64,000 nt of DNA from Planctomycetota bacterium (GTDB lineage Bacteria > Planctomycetota > J058 > JAJDCQ01), in contig JAJDCQ010000049.1 of NCBI GenBank assembly GCA_029260755.1, positions 1 to 64,000 of the forward strand, read 5' to 3'. A model generated the notes under the pieces. The model worked only from the letters and a program-made list of their open reading frames with translations. It ran no database searches and had not been told where the DNA came from. The position numbers and the translations under genes were made by a program. This document shows positions 8,170-18,000 of the stretch, in pieces (the stretch's first letter is position 1; every line of letters starts with the position of its first letter).

Positions 8170-10857
8170 CTGCCGTCGCCGGGCGACCGGGTCGGCCCCT
8201 ACCAGATCGAGGCGGTCCTCGGCCGCGGAGGCATGGGGGCCGCCTACCGGGCGCGGCACGTCGAGACCGGCGCGCGCCACGCGTTGAAGGTCCTCCTGCC
8301 GAAGCTCCTCGATGGCCCGGACGAGGCGGTCTCCCGCTTCCTTCGCGAAGGCGAGGCGCTCGCGCGCGTCCCCCGCCACGAGGGGGTCGTCGCCGTCCAC
8401 ACCCAGGGTCGCGACCGTGGCCTCGCCTGGCTCGCGATGGACCTCGCGGCCGGGCGCTCGCTCGCCGAGGTCCTCGAGGCGGGCCCGCTCTCGCCGCGCC
8501 GCGCCGCGGAGCTGCTCGTCCAGCTCGCCGACGCCGTCGAGCACGTCCACCGCTCGGGCATCGTCCACCGCGACATCAAGCCCCAGAACGTGATCGTGAC
8601 CGAGGACGGCCGGCCGCGCCTCGTCGACTTCGGCCTCGCGTTCATCGACTCGGCGTCGCGGCTCACCACGGCGGGCGACGTCCTGGGCACCCCGGCCTAC
8701 ATGGCGCCCGAGCAGATCGAGGCGGGCGAGACGGGAGACGCCCCCGGTCCGTCGGTCGATGTCTGGGCGCTCGGCGGCGTGCTCCACGCGACCCTCACCG
8801 GGCGCCCCCCGTTCTTCGGCCCGCCGCGGCAGGTGATCCTCGACGTCATCACCAAGGCCCCCGAGCGACCGAGTCGGATCGTCCGGACGGTGCCGCCGGA
8901 GCTCGACGCGGTCTGCGCCCGCGCCCTCGAGAAGTCCCCCGCCGCGCGCTACGCCTCGGCCGCGGACTTCGCCGGCGAGCTTCGACGCTGGCTCGCCGGC
9001 GAGGGCGTCGAGGCGCGCGTCCCGGGCGCGGCGACGAGGCTCCGCCGGTGGATCGCCCCGCGCCGTGGTCGCGTCATCGGCGTGACCCTCCTCACCGCGG
9101 CCGGGGCGGTCGCCCTCGCGGCGCTGCTCCTCGTCCCGGATGCGTTCCTCTCGCCGCGCGAGCGCCTCGGACGCGCCCGCGAGGCGCTCGCCACGCGCGG
9201 CCACCTCGACCCGGCGGAGCGCGAGGCGCTCCCGCAAATCGTCTCCGAGCGACCCGAGCTCGCCCGCGAGGCACGCTTCGTCACCCTCCTCGCCGAGGCC
9301 CTGACCGAGAGCGAGCCCGGGACCTCGACGGACGCCCTGGGCCAGCTCCTCCGGGAGGAAGGCGAAGACGACGGCGACGTCGAGGCCGCGCGCCTGACGA
9401 CGACCCAGCACGTCCTCGCCAGACACCGACGGTGGCGCCTCATCGACGCGATCCTCCACGGCGCCGAGCCGACGCTGCCCGTCCGGGCCTCGGTCGACGA
9501 TGTGGCGATCGCCCGTCCCCTCGCCGACGCGATCGCGAGGGGCGATCTCGCTCCGCCGCGCGACCGGCGCGCGCTCGAGGCGCTCGCCGACTCGCTCGTC
9601 GAGGAAGAGGCGCAGCTTGCGCGGCTGTGGGTCAGGTGGGCGCAGCGGCGCCTCGAGGAGGGCGATCGGGGCGCCCTCCGCGACCTGCTCGCGGCGTTGC
9701 CCGACGTGCCGCGCGCGGAGGGGGAGCGCCTCGCCGTGCTCGCCCGCTGGGACCCCGAGCTCCGCGCCGAGCTCGCGCGGGAGCTCTACGCGCGGCTCGC
9801 CGACGACGGCCGTCCGATCGGGGCCGACGACGCCTTTCTCGTGGCGCACCTCGAGTATCCCGGGGGGCTCCCCCTCCCCGACGCCAATGCGATCCGCCTG
9901 CGGACCGCGATCGCCCTGGACGAGAGCGAGGAGACGGCCCTCGAGCGGACCGTCCTCGCGAGCCGATTCCTGGCGCGGCACGGCTACTCGATGGGCCTCA
10001 CGTTCCGGGGTCCCGGGCCGAGGCTGGAGCACGCCGAGGAGATGGAGCGCCGCCTGCGCGAGCACCTCGGCGCCGTCCGGCACGAGGCCGACGTCCTCAT
10101 CAGCTACGCCTTCTTCCTCGCGTTCGACCTCGTCGCGGCGAGGGGACCGCGACGAAGGCTCCTCCTCGACGCGCTCGCGGCCGCCGAATCCGCCGAGGCC
10201 GTCGCGGACGCCGACGAGCGGGAGTGGATCGTGGGCTGGATCGCGCTCCTGCGCGCGCGCGTCATCTTCGGGGAGGGCGTCATCGGGTACGCCGACATCC
10301 CCTCGGGGGCGACCCTCGACGACGTCGACCTCGTCGCGAGGACGGCCGAGCGCGCGCTCGAGCTCGAACGGCTCCACGGCGAGCCGGCGCGGCGCTGGGC
10401 CAGTCTGCCAAGCCTCCTGGCGCGGACCATCGCCGTCCGACGACCGTGGCTTCCCGGGACGGCCGATCTCCCGACCGTGCTCCGGGCGCTCGAGCTCGCC
10501 ACCGCCGCCGAGAGCATCCGCGCGGCGCACTCGGGCGCGAACGACCCGGACGGCTCGTTCACGCACGTCCGCTGGATCGGCCCGGGGCAGATCGCCTACG
10601 TCGCCGATCGTGCCGCGGCCCTGGCGACGGACGCCGGCGCCGCGGCCTGCTGCTCGAGCGAGCGGAGCCTCGCGACGATCCTGGACGACCTCGTCAGCGC
10701 GTCCGGCGGCTGGCCGCCGGGACACCGCGCCACGGTGCACGCCGCGCGAGCAGCCCACCGACTCCTCCACGGCGACGAGGCGGGCGCGCGGGAGGACGAT
10801 GCCGCGGCCCAGGCGCTGCGCGCGAGGGTGCCCGACGGGCGCCGTCGTCCGCGTTAG
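8170..10857 (+). CDS. Ser/Thr protein kinase with large C-terminal helical region; start codon unclear
   Basis: Hanks-type kinase. The kinase fold begins in frame at about 8191 (GPYQIEAVLGRGGMG) and continues with HALKVLL, IVHRDIKPQN, DFGLAF and YMAPEQ. A membrane helix lies at 9079-9140 (VIGVTLLTAAGAVALAALLL), then about 550 mostly helical residues without a domain I recognise. No ATG, GTG or TTG exists in this frame between the stop at 7976 and an ATG at 8233, and that ATG falls inside the glycine loop and would destroy it. The frame upstream reads as a normal Pro/Ser-rich kinase leader. CTG at 8170 is given as a provisional start; a one-base sequence error or a real mutation is equally possible. 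It stops directly against the convergent gene at 10858. Confidence 0.85.
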   Translation: MPSPGDRVGPYQIEAVLGRGGMGAAYRARHVETGARHALKVLLPKLLDGPDEAVSRFLREGEALARVPRHEGVVAVHTQGRDRGLAWLAMDLAAGRSLAEVLEAGPLSPRRAAELLVQLADAVEHVHRSGIVHRDIKPQNVIVTEDGRPRLVDFGLAFIDSASRLTTAGDVLGTPAYMAPEQIEAGETGDAPGPSVDVWALGGVLHATLTGRPPFFGPPRQVILDVITKAPERPSRIVRTVPPELDAVCARALEKSPAARYASAADFAGELRRWLAGEGVEARVPGAATRLRRWIAPRRGRVIGVTLLTAAGAVALAALLLVPDAFLSPRERLGRAREALATRGHLDPAEREALPQIVSERPELAREARFVTLLAEALTESEPGTSTDALGQLLREEGEDDGDVEAARLTTTQHVLARHRRWRLIDAILHGAEPTLPVRASVDDVAIARPLADAIARGDLAPPRDRRALEALADSLVEEEAQLARLWVRWAQRRLEEGDRGALRDLLAALPDVPRAEGERLAVLARWDPELRAELARELYARLADDGRPIGADDAFLVAHLEYPGGLPLPDANAIRLRTAIALDESEETALERTVLASRFLARHGYSMGLTFRGPGPRLEHAEEMERRLREHLGAVRHEADVLISYAFFLAFDLVAARGPRRRLLLDALAAAESAEAVADADEREWIVGWIALLRARVIFGEGVIGYADIPSGATLDDVDLVARTAERALELERLHGEPARRWASLPSLLARTIAVRRPWLPGTADLPTVLRALELATAAESIRAAHSGANDPDGSFTHVRWIGPGQIAYVADRAAALATDAGAAACCSSERSLATILDDLVSASGGWPPGHRATVHAARAAHRLLHGDEAGAREDDAAAQALRARVPDGRRRPR

Positions 10858-13392
10858 CTAGGGAGCGCGCGGGGCGTCCTCGGCGGGAATCGACCGCACC
10901 CCGAGCCACGAGAGCACGTAGCCGACGAGGGCGACGAGCGCGAGGATCCGGAAGCCGACGACGACCGAGGAGTACTCGAGGAGGCCGCCGAGGACGCCGC
11001 CCATGAGGTTCCAGCCGAGGGCGACCTCGGGGTGGCTCGCCCGCCGGAACGTCGTGGCGAAGATGATGCCGGCGAACAGGATCGGCAGGAGGAGGACGAG
11101 GGTCGGGACGACCCGGCCGACGAACGGACCCTGGCCGGCGACCCACTCGAGCTGGAACGTCCACGAGCCGACGATCGACGCGAGGAGGAGGAGATACGAC
11201 GGCCACGTCCGGCGCACCCCGATCCGGGAGACGACCAGGTTCGCGAGGAGGATCAGAACGAGAATGACCCCGATCACCACGGCGGTCACCTTCCACGTCG
11301 AGCCCCAGACCAGCGCGAGCTGGCTGATCCCCTTGACCTCGATCAGCAGGAACGACACGCCGAGCCAGAAGAAGTGGGCGTTACCGCTGGACGGCAGGTC
11401 GCGCGGCAGCACCCACCAGACGAGGGCGAACCCGACGATCCCCATCACGAGCAGGCCGCCGAGGAAGCTCGTCGGCAGGCTCCGCGAGCGCTGGTACATG
11501 AACGGCCAGTCGTCGACCGCGAGCGGGACCTCGGGCATCGGCTCGACATCGGTCGCCGCCGCCCCCGCCGCCTCGGCGCGGGCCCGGACGGCGGCCGCGT
11601 CCTGGTGGCCGCTCACGAGGGTCGACCCGCGCGCGCCGATCACGAGCAGCGGCGGGGAGCCGTAGGCGAGCTCGAACGTCCGGGCGAACCGGGCGGTCAT
11701 CCAGTCCTTGCTCGTGGCGAAGGTGCAGACGACCGCCCCGTCGGCGGTGAGGATCTCGCCGACCCGCTCGAACGCCTCGAGGGTGTAGACGTAGTTGTCG
11801 AGCCGCACCGAGCTGAACGTGCTGAAGAGCGAGTGGCTGTCGAGGAGGCCGAAGACGACGAGGTCGAAGCGCTCGTCGGTGTTGGTCAGGAAGTGCCGCG
11901 CGTCGTCCACGACCAGCTCGACCCGCTCGTCCTGGTAGGGCCGCTCGGGATGGTGCAGCCGCCCGGCGCTCGCGATCTCGCGGTCGATCTCGACGGCGAC
12001 GACCCGCTCGGCGCCCGCCCGCAGCGCGGCCGCGACGTCGTTGCCGCCGCCGGCCCCGAGGACGCAGACGGAGCGCGCGCCCGGGAACAGGGTGTAGGGC
12101 AGGTTGTAGCTGTAGACGGCCAGGTCGCCGTAGAGCTCGGAGTGACGGCTGGTGAGCTCGTCGCCGAAGTCGCTCATGTCCATGTAGAAGAGGTCGCCGA
12201 CGTCGAGGCGCTTGCCGATCGGCACCCACTCTCCCGGCCGCTCGTCGGTCCCGAGCTCCTCCTGGGTGCCCGGAAAGATCACGCCGCGCCCGTCGGGCGT
12301 CTTCCAGAGGTAGGAGTCGTTGATCGAGAGGCGGTTGTAGCTCGACCACGTCCGCGGGAGCATCGTGTGGGAGAGGACGCCAAAGGCGAGGACGGCGAGG
12401 GCGGCCGAGACGGCGAGCTCGCTTCGCCGGTCGCGAAGCAGCCACAGAAACGGCAGCAGCCCGAGCGCGAACCAGATGATCGGGCCGGTCGAGAGGTTCG
12501 CGAGGAGGTTGTAGGCGTAGATGCCGACGAGCGCCCCGGCGATGTTGACCGAGTAGGCGGGGATCCGGGGCAGCCCGATGAAGCCGTGGCCAACCATCTG
12601 CCCGAGCGGCACGAAGAGCAACACCTGCGCGGCGAAGATCACCGCGAGGCCGCCGTAGAACACGACGCCGGCCAGGGCGACCCACGACCGGCCGAACGCG
12701 TGGCCCCAGATGTGGAGCTCGCCCGCGCCGACCGTCGCGCCGGCGAAGCTGATCGCCCGCAGGTAGGTGTCCGAGCCGAGGCCGACCAGGATCAGGGCCA
12801 GGGCGAGGGCGGCCGGGAAGAGCACCTCGGTCCGCGCGCGAAGGCGGCCCGAGACCATGCAGCCAATGCCGAGGCCGAGGAAGGCGGCGATCAGCGGGAC
12901 GTTCTTGAAGAAGGCGAGGATCCGGACCTCGGTCGAGATCCATCGGATCACCAGCACCTCGAAGAAGAGCGAGAGGACGCTCACGCAGAAGAGATACATC
13001 CACGGCCGATCGGCCGGTCGCTCGGAGCGGAGCCCCTCGGCGAACCGGGCGAGGAGCCATCGCCCGGCGCCGAGCCACACCGCCCCGAGGACGATGAACG
13101 TGCCGGCGGTGAGGAGGAGCTGACGGCGGAGGAACCCGAACTGAGCCTCCTGGGCCGGGTTGAAGGCGAGCCGCCGGCCGAAGAGGACGTTCGTGAGGGC
13201 GGCGTCATCGCCGGCGACGACCCACGCCAGCAGCCCGAGGGCGCCGACGACGACGAGCCCGGCGACGACCTGGGAGGCCCGGAACGCCCGACTCGCCCGA
13301 CTCGCCCGCCCCGCCGAGACCGGCTCGGCCTCGGTCTCGGGCGCCGGCGCGGAGCCCGGAGCGGACGCGTCGGGGGACTCGGAAGCGGTCAC
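10858..13392 (-). CDS. Membrane protein with spermidine-synthase-like methyltransferase fold
   Basis: 844 residues, GTG start at 13392 preceded by a GAGGTG-type ribosome site. A Pro/Ala-rich N-terminus is followed by about nine membrane helices, a soluble domain at roughly 395-610, then six or more further helices. The soluble part has the nucleotide-binding motif VCVLGAGGGNDVAAALRAGA with VAVEID and a VDDARHFL acidic loop, as in spermidine/spermine synthase-like proteins fused to transmembrane regions. The reaction is unknown: many such fusions lack the residues needed to make polyamines. The neighbouring deacetylase gene at 18621 belongs to a polyamine-acting family, which is suggestive only. 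Convergent with the kinase upstream in coordinate, with no spacer. Confidence 0.85.
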   Translation of the reverse strand: MTASESPDASAPGSAPAPETEAEPVSAGRASRASRAFRASQVVAGLVVVGALGLLAWVVAGDDAALTNVLFGRRLAFNPAQEAQFGFLRRQLLLTAGTFIVLGAVWLGAGRWLLARFAEGLRSERPADRPWMYLFCVSVLSLFFEVLVIRWISTEVRILAFFKNVPLIAAFLGLGIGCMVSGRLRARTEVLFPAALALALILVGLGSDTYLRAISFAGATVGAGELHIWGHAFGRSWVALAGVVFYGGLAVIFAAQVLLFVPLGQMVGHGFIGLPRIPAYSVNIAGALVGIYAYNLLANLSTGPIIWFALGLLPFLWLLRDRRSELAVSAALAVLAFGVLSHTMLPRTWSSYNRLSINDSYLWKTPDGRGVIFPGTQEELGTDERPGEWVPIGKRLDVGDLFYMDMSDFGDELTSRHSELYGDLAVYSYNLPYTLFPGARSVCVLGAGGGNDVAAALRAGAERVVAVEIDREIASAGRLHHPERPYQDERVELVVDDARHFLTNTDERFDLVVFGLLDSHSLFSTFSSVRLDNYVYTLEAFERVGEILTADGAVVCTFATSKDWMTARFARTFELAYGSPPLLVIGARGSTLVSGHQDAAAVRARAEAAGAAATDVEPMPEVPLAVDDWPFMYQRSRSLPTSFLGGLLVMGIVGFALVWWVLPRDLPSSGNAHFFWLGVSFLLIEVKGISQLALVWGSTWKVTAVVIGVILVLILLANLVVSRIGVRRTWPSYLLLLASIVGSWTFQLEWVAGQGPFVGRVVPTLVLLLPILFAGIIFATTFRRASHPEVALGWNLMGGVLGGLLEYSSVVVGFRILALVALVGYVLSWLGVRSIPAEDAPRAP

Positions 13393-13613
13393 GGGAGCAC
13401 CTCGAGGCCGGACGCGAGAGGAAGCGGGGTATCCGCGTGGCGAAGTCTACTCGACGGGGTGTTTCGTTCTCCACCCGTCGACCAGCGCCGCTTCCGTCGG
13501 TGCAGACGCCGAGAGGGGGGCATCCCCGGCGGGAGGCGTGGTACGATCGCCCCGACTCCGTCGATTAGGAGATGAGAGCGCGGCGCGCCCGACGCGCGCC
13601 GGGGAGAACGTCG

Positions 13614-14867
13614 GTGAACGTCTGGCGAGATCGCCCAGCCAAGTCGAAGCCAGAGGACCCCCTCGAGGGGCGCTTCGCGGACGAGGGGCTCGTCGACGCC
13701 GTCGTCGAGCGCCTCGTCGGGGGCGAGCTCCGCCCGGACGACGTCCTCGTCTCCGCCCTCCCGATGCCCAGGTCGATCGATCGATACCGGATCATCGACG
13801 AGCTCGGCCGCGGCGGGATGAGCGTCGTCTACCGGGCGAGCGACCCGAGCGGACGCCCCGTCGCGGTCAAGCTGGTGATCGACGCGCCGTGGTCCGACGT
13901 CGTGGCCGAGCGCGCCCGCCGCGAGGCGCGCGCGCTGGCCCTGCTCGACCACCGCAACATAGTTCGACTCCTCGACTTCGGCGACTCCCCCGACGGCCCC
14001 TTCCTCGTCATGGAGCTCGTCGATGGGGTGACCCTCGGGCAGGCCCTCTCCGACGGCCTCCGGCCCGAGCACGCCCTGATCGCCCTCTCGGACATCGCCG
14101 CGGCGCTGGCGTTCGTGCACGCTCAAGGGATCGCCCACCGCGACGTGAAGCCCTCCAACATCCTCCTGCGGGCCGACTCCGGGATCGCCCAGCTCGCCGA
14201 CTTCGGCCTCGTCCTCGATCCGGCGATCACCCGGCTCACCCGTTCGGGCGGCGTCGTCGGGACGCTCGCCTACATGGCGCCCGAGCAGGCCGAGGCGGTG
14301 GCGAGCACGTCCTCGGACGTCTACTCGCTCGGGGCGACCCTCTTCGAGGTGGTCGCCGGCCGCCCGCCGCTCGGCTACGGCAAGCCGCGCGAGATGATCC
14401 TGCGGATCGCTTCGGAGCGGCCCGAGCCGGTCGCGACCTACGCGCCCGAGGTCGACCCTGCCCTCGGCGCGCTGATCGACGCCTGTCTCGTGCGCGACCC
14501 GACCCGGCGACCGTCATCCGCCGAGCTCGCCCGCCGCCTGCGCGCGGCGCTGGGACTTGACGAGCGGGCCAGCGGCGATGGGGCCACGCGGGGCGCCGCG
14601 CGTGCCCCGGCCCCGCCTCCCGCCCGCTCCGCGCCCGCGCCGGCCCCCGCGCCCCCCGAGCGGACCGGGCGGGCGCACGCCGTCAAGCTCACGCCTGGCT
14701 CGCGGAGGGCGAGGCCCGCCCGCGGCCCCGCCGACGCCGTCGCCTGCCTCGGCTGCGGCGCGGCCGTCGAGCCGGTCACGGGGCGACTGCCACGGTCCTG
14801 CCCCGCCTGCGGCGCGTCGCTCGACGGGTCCACGTCGGCCGGCCGGAGCGGGGGCCGCCGGAGCTGA
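13614..14867 (+). CDS. Soluble Ser/Thr protein kinase with C-terminal zinc ribbon
   Basis: 417 residues from GTG 13614, chosen because GGGGAG stands about 7 bases upstream; an in-frame ATG at 13572 would add 14 Arg-rich residues but its AGGAG site is too close. About 50 leader residues precede the kinase domain: DELGRGGMSVVY, VAVKLV, AHRDVKPSN, DFGLVL, YMAPEQ. No membrane helix is visible, unlike the other kinases here. A Pro/Ala linker leads to a zinc ribbon C378-x2-C381-x14-C396-x2-C399 (CLGCG...CPACG). The same ribbon spacing opens the next gene 181 bases downstream on the same strand, so the two kinases probably form one transcription unit and share ancestry. Confidence 0.9.
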   Translation: MNVWRDRPAKSKPEDPLEGRFADEGLVDAVVERLVGGELRPDDVLVSALPMPRSIDRYRIIDELGRGGMSVVYRASDPSGRPVAVKLVIDAPWSDVVAERARREARALALLDHRNIVRLLDFGDSPDGPFLVMELVDGVTLGQALSDGLRPEHALIALSDIAAALAFVHAQGIAHRDVKPSNILLRADSGIAQLADFGLVLDPAITRLTRSGGVVGTLAYMAPEQAEAVASTSSDVYSLGATLFEVVAGRPPLGYGKPREMILRIASERPEPVATYAPEVDPALGALIDACLVRDPTRRPSSAELARRLRAALGLDERASGDGATRGAARAPAPPPARSAPAPAPAPPERTGRAHAVKLTPGSRRARPARGPADAVACLGCGAAVEPVTGRLPRSCPACGASLDGSTSAGRSGGRRS

Positions 14868-15020
14868 CGGCGGCGGGCCGCCGTCGGGTCAACGCTTCAC
14901 GAGCGCGCGAACTTTTTCCGCCCGCGTCGGGTACGCCCAGCCCCTTCGAATCGATCCGTCATCGGGAAGACGACGGTCCGTTCGGAGGGAACCCGGTGAA
15001 AACACGAACCCACGACACCG

Positions 15021-15042
15021 CTGGCGCCCCGCGGGGCGCCAG
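15021..15042. promoter_or_regulatory. 22-base perfect palindrome between two kinase genes
   Basis: The 22 bases at 15021-15042 are their own reverse complement, beginning CTGGCGCCCC. They end 6 bases before the GTG start of the downstream kinase. The palindrome would fold into a GC-only hairpin over the ribosome-binding region, or form a dimeric protein operator. In such a GC-rich genome an 11-base half-site by chance is unlikely but possible. No T-run follows, so it is not a simple terminator. Confidence 0.4.
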
Positions 15043-15048
15043 CCGCCC

Positions 15049-18000
15049 GTGAGCGCGCCCTCGATCAGCTGCCCGAGCTGCCGCGCGACGATCCTCCGGG
15101 TCGGCGGGACGCTGCCGTCGACGTGCCCGCGCTGCGACGCTCCGCTCGGCGGCGGCTCGATCGCGACGAGCCGGCCCGCGGGGACACCTCCGGCCGTCGG
15201 GACGGGCGCGTTCACGACGGACGAGACGCGCCTGGCCGACTCGGGCGCGCTCAGCGCCGGCGACCGGGTCGGCCGCTACCAGATCGTCCGCCAGATCGGC
15301 CGCGGCGGGATGGGCGTCGTCTACGAAGGGATCGACCCCGCGCTCGGCCGCCGCGTCGCGATCAAGCGGATCCTCGCGACGGCGCATCTGCGCGCCGAGC
15401 ACCTCGTCCGGTTCCAGCGCGAGGCGACGGCGATGGGACGGCTGCACCACCCGGCGATCGTCAGCGTGTTCGCGTCGGGGACGCAGGACGACACGCCCTA
15501 CATCGTCATGGACTTCGTCGAAGGCGAGTCGTACCAGACCGTGCTGGAGCGCGGCCTCCCGGCGGTGAAGGACGCGATCGCCGTCGTCCGAAGCCTCGCC
15601 GACGGCGTCGCGCACGCGCACGCTCACGGCGTGATTCACCGCGACATCAAGCCAGACAACGTCATGATCGGAGCCGCCGATGGCGCGCCGCGCCTGCTCG
15701 ACTTCGGCCTCGCCCGCGACGTCGAGATGAACCTCGCGCTCACGGCGACGGGCATGATGCTCGGGACGCCCGCCTACATGGCGCCCGAGCAGGCCGCCGG
15801 CGAGATCCACGCGCTCGGCCCGGCCTGTGACGTCTGGGCGCTCGGAGCGATCATCTTCCGGGCGGTCTGCGGGCGGACGCCGTTCGCCGAGCCGACGCCG
15901 ATCGCGATCGCCGCGAAGCTGCTCACCGCCGAGGTGCCGGCGCCGTCGCGGTTCCGCGCGGAGCTGGCCCCGGAGCTCGAGACGGTGATCCTGAAGTGCC
16001 TGCGGCGCGAGGCGGCCGACCGCTACCCGAGCGCCGCCGCCCTGCGGGACGACCTCGACCGGATCCTCGCGGGGCAGGCGCCCGAGGCGACGCCGCGCCG
16101 ACCGACGAGCCCGACCACCCGAGCAGGTCGCCGCGGACCACGCGCGGCGCCCGCCGACCGGGCCGCCCCGGTCGGTGCGGCCGACGCCGCTGGGGCGGCG
16201 ATGCCCCGGCGGTGGGTCGGCGCGTCGGTCATCGGCATCTGCTTCCCGCTCGTCGCGCTCATCGGAGCAGCGCCGGTCCTGCTCCTTCGCGCCGAGCCCG
16301 CCCTCCCGCGGGAGACGTCCGGCGGCGCAGCGAGCCGCCCCGCCGACGGCTCCGACGCCGGCCCTGACGTCGAGGCCGACGACGGCGCACACCCCGAGGC
16401 CGCCGACGCCGGCCCCGGCGCCGGCGACGACCCCGTCGCCTCGGCTCCGCCTCCGGACACGACGGCACCCGAGATCGTCGTCGACGCCCCCGCCGCGGGC
16501 GCCATCGTCCCGGGCTCGGTGCGCGTCGCGGGCACGATCGCGGACAACGGCGCGATCCGAGGGCTCACCGTCGGCGGCCGCGAGGTCGCGGTCGCCGAGG
16601 ACGGCGGCTTCGCGCTCGACGTGCCGCTCCCGGCCGGGCGCGCGGACGGGCCGTGGAGCGTGTCGATCGAGGCGACCGACGCGACCGGCAACGTCGCCCG
16701 GCGCACGTGCGAGATGGTCGTCGACCGCGTGCCCCCGGTCGTCACCCTCGAGGAGCCGGCCCGCGAGGCGGACCCGATCGTGATCCGGGATGACGAGGTC
16801 GTCGTCGCGGGCCGGGTCGAGGACGCCCACGCGACGGTCGTCATCGTCGCCGGAGCCGAGGTGCCGCTCGCCGACGGCGCGTTCCGCACGACCGTCTCGC
16901 TCGCGACCGACGGCGAGCACCGGATCGAGGTGACCGCCGCGGACGCGGCCGGCCACGTCTCCGAGCCCGCCGTGCTCGTCGTCGCCCGCGACACGACGGG
17001 CCCGACCCTCGAGGTCGAGTCGCCCGCCGCGGGCGCCACCCGCGAGGCGTCGGTCGCCCTCCGGGTCCGCGCGACCGACCCGCACGGGCCCGTCGAGGTG
17101 ACCGTCCGCGGCGGCGACGGCCCGCTCCGCCTCGAGCGCGGCGACGACGGCGCGTTCGACGGGCAGGTGCCGCTCGCCGAGGGCGCGGGACCGCTGCAGC
17201 TCCGCGCGGTCGACGCCCTCGGCAACGGCACGACGCGCGCGCTCGCGTTTCTCCGCGACGCGACGCCGCCCGTCGTCTCGATCGACGCCCAGCGCACCCC
17301 GAGCCTCGTCTCGGGCCCCGACGGCGAGGTCGACGTGTTCGGCGAGGTCGACGAGCCGTGCCTCGAGGTGACCGTCGCCGGCGTGGTCGCGATCACGTCG
17401 GGAACGAGCTTTCACGCGACGATCGAGCTGAAGCGGCCGCGCGCCCACGCCGTCGAGGTCGTCGCGACCGACCGGGCGGGCAACGTCGGCCGCACGACCG
17501 TCGAGATCCGCTGGCGCAGGACGGCCGCCCCGCTCATCCCCGCGGAGGTGCCCGGCGTCGTGTCCATCGAGGACATCGACGTGAGCGCCGACGGCAAGCT
17601 GCTCGCCGTCGTGGGTCAACAGAAGGGGCGCGGCGGGATCGAGGTCTACTCGCTACGGACCGGGAAGCTGCTCCGCCGGTGGGATCGCGCAGGACAGGCC
17701 GTGAAGCTGCTGCCCGACGGGCGCCACCTCGTCTCGGGGCGGTCCCACCCGACGACGGCCTTCGTCCTCTCCATCACGAACGGCGAGGAGGTCCGGAAGG
17801 TGAGCTTCAAGTCCGCCTACTTCGGCCAGCTCGCCCTCGACCCGGGCGGCCGCTCCTTCGTCTACGGCGACAAGTACTCACGCCTCGAGATCGTCGACCT
17901 CCGGACCTGGGAGCGGCGGCCGCTCATCGGAGGCGGCGCCGGCCATGCCTTCCACCCGACCGAGAACGTGCTCTTCACGGGGGCGCACGACACCGGGTCG

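Noticed and set aside
14557..15048. Extension of the second kinase into the first
   Set aside because: The extension is an out-of-frame reading of the first kinase C-terminus, Pro/Arg-rich and without fold.
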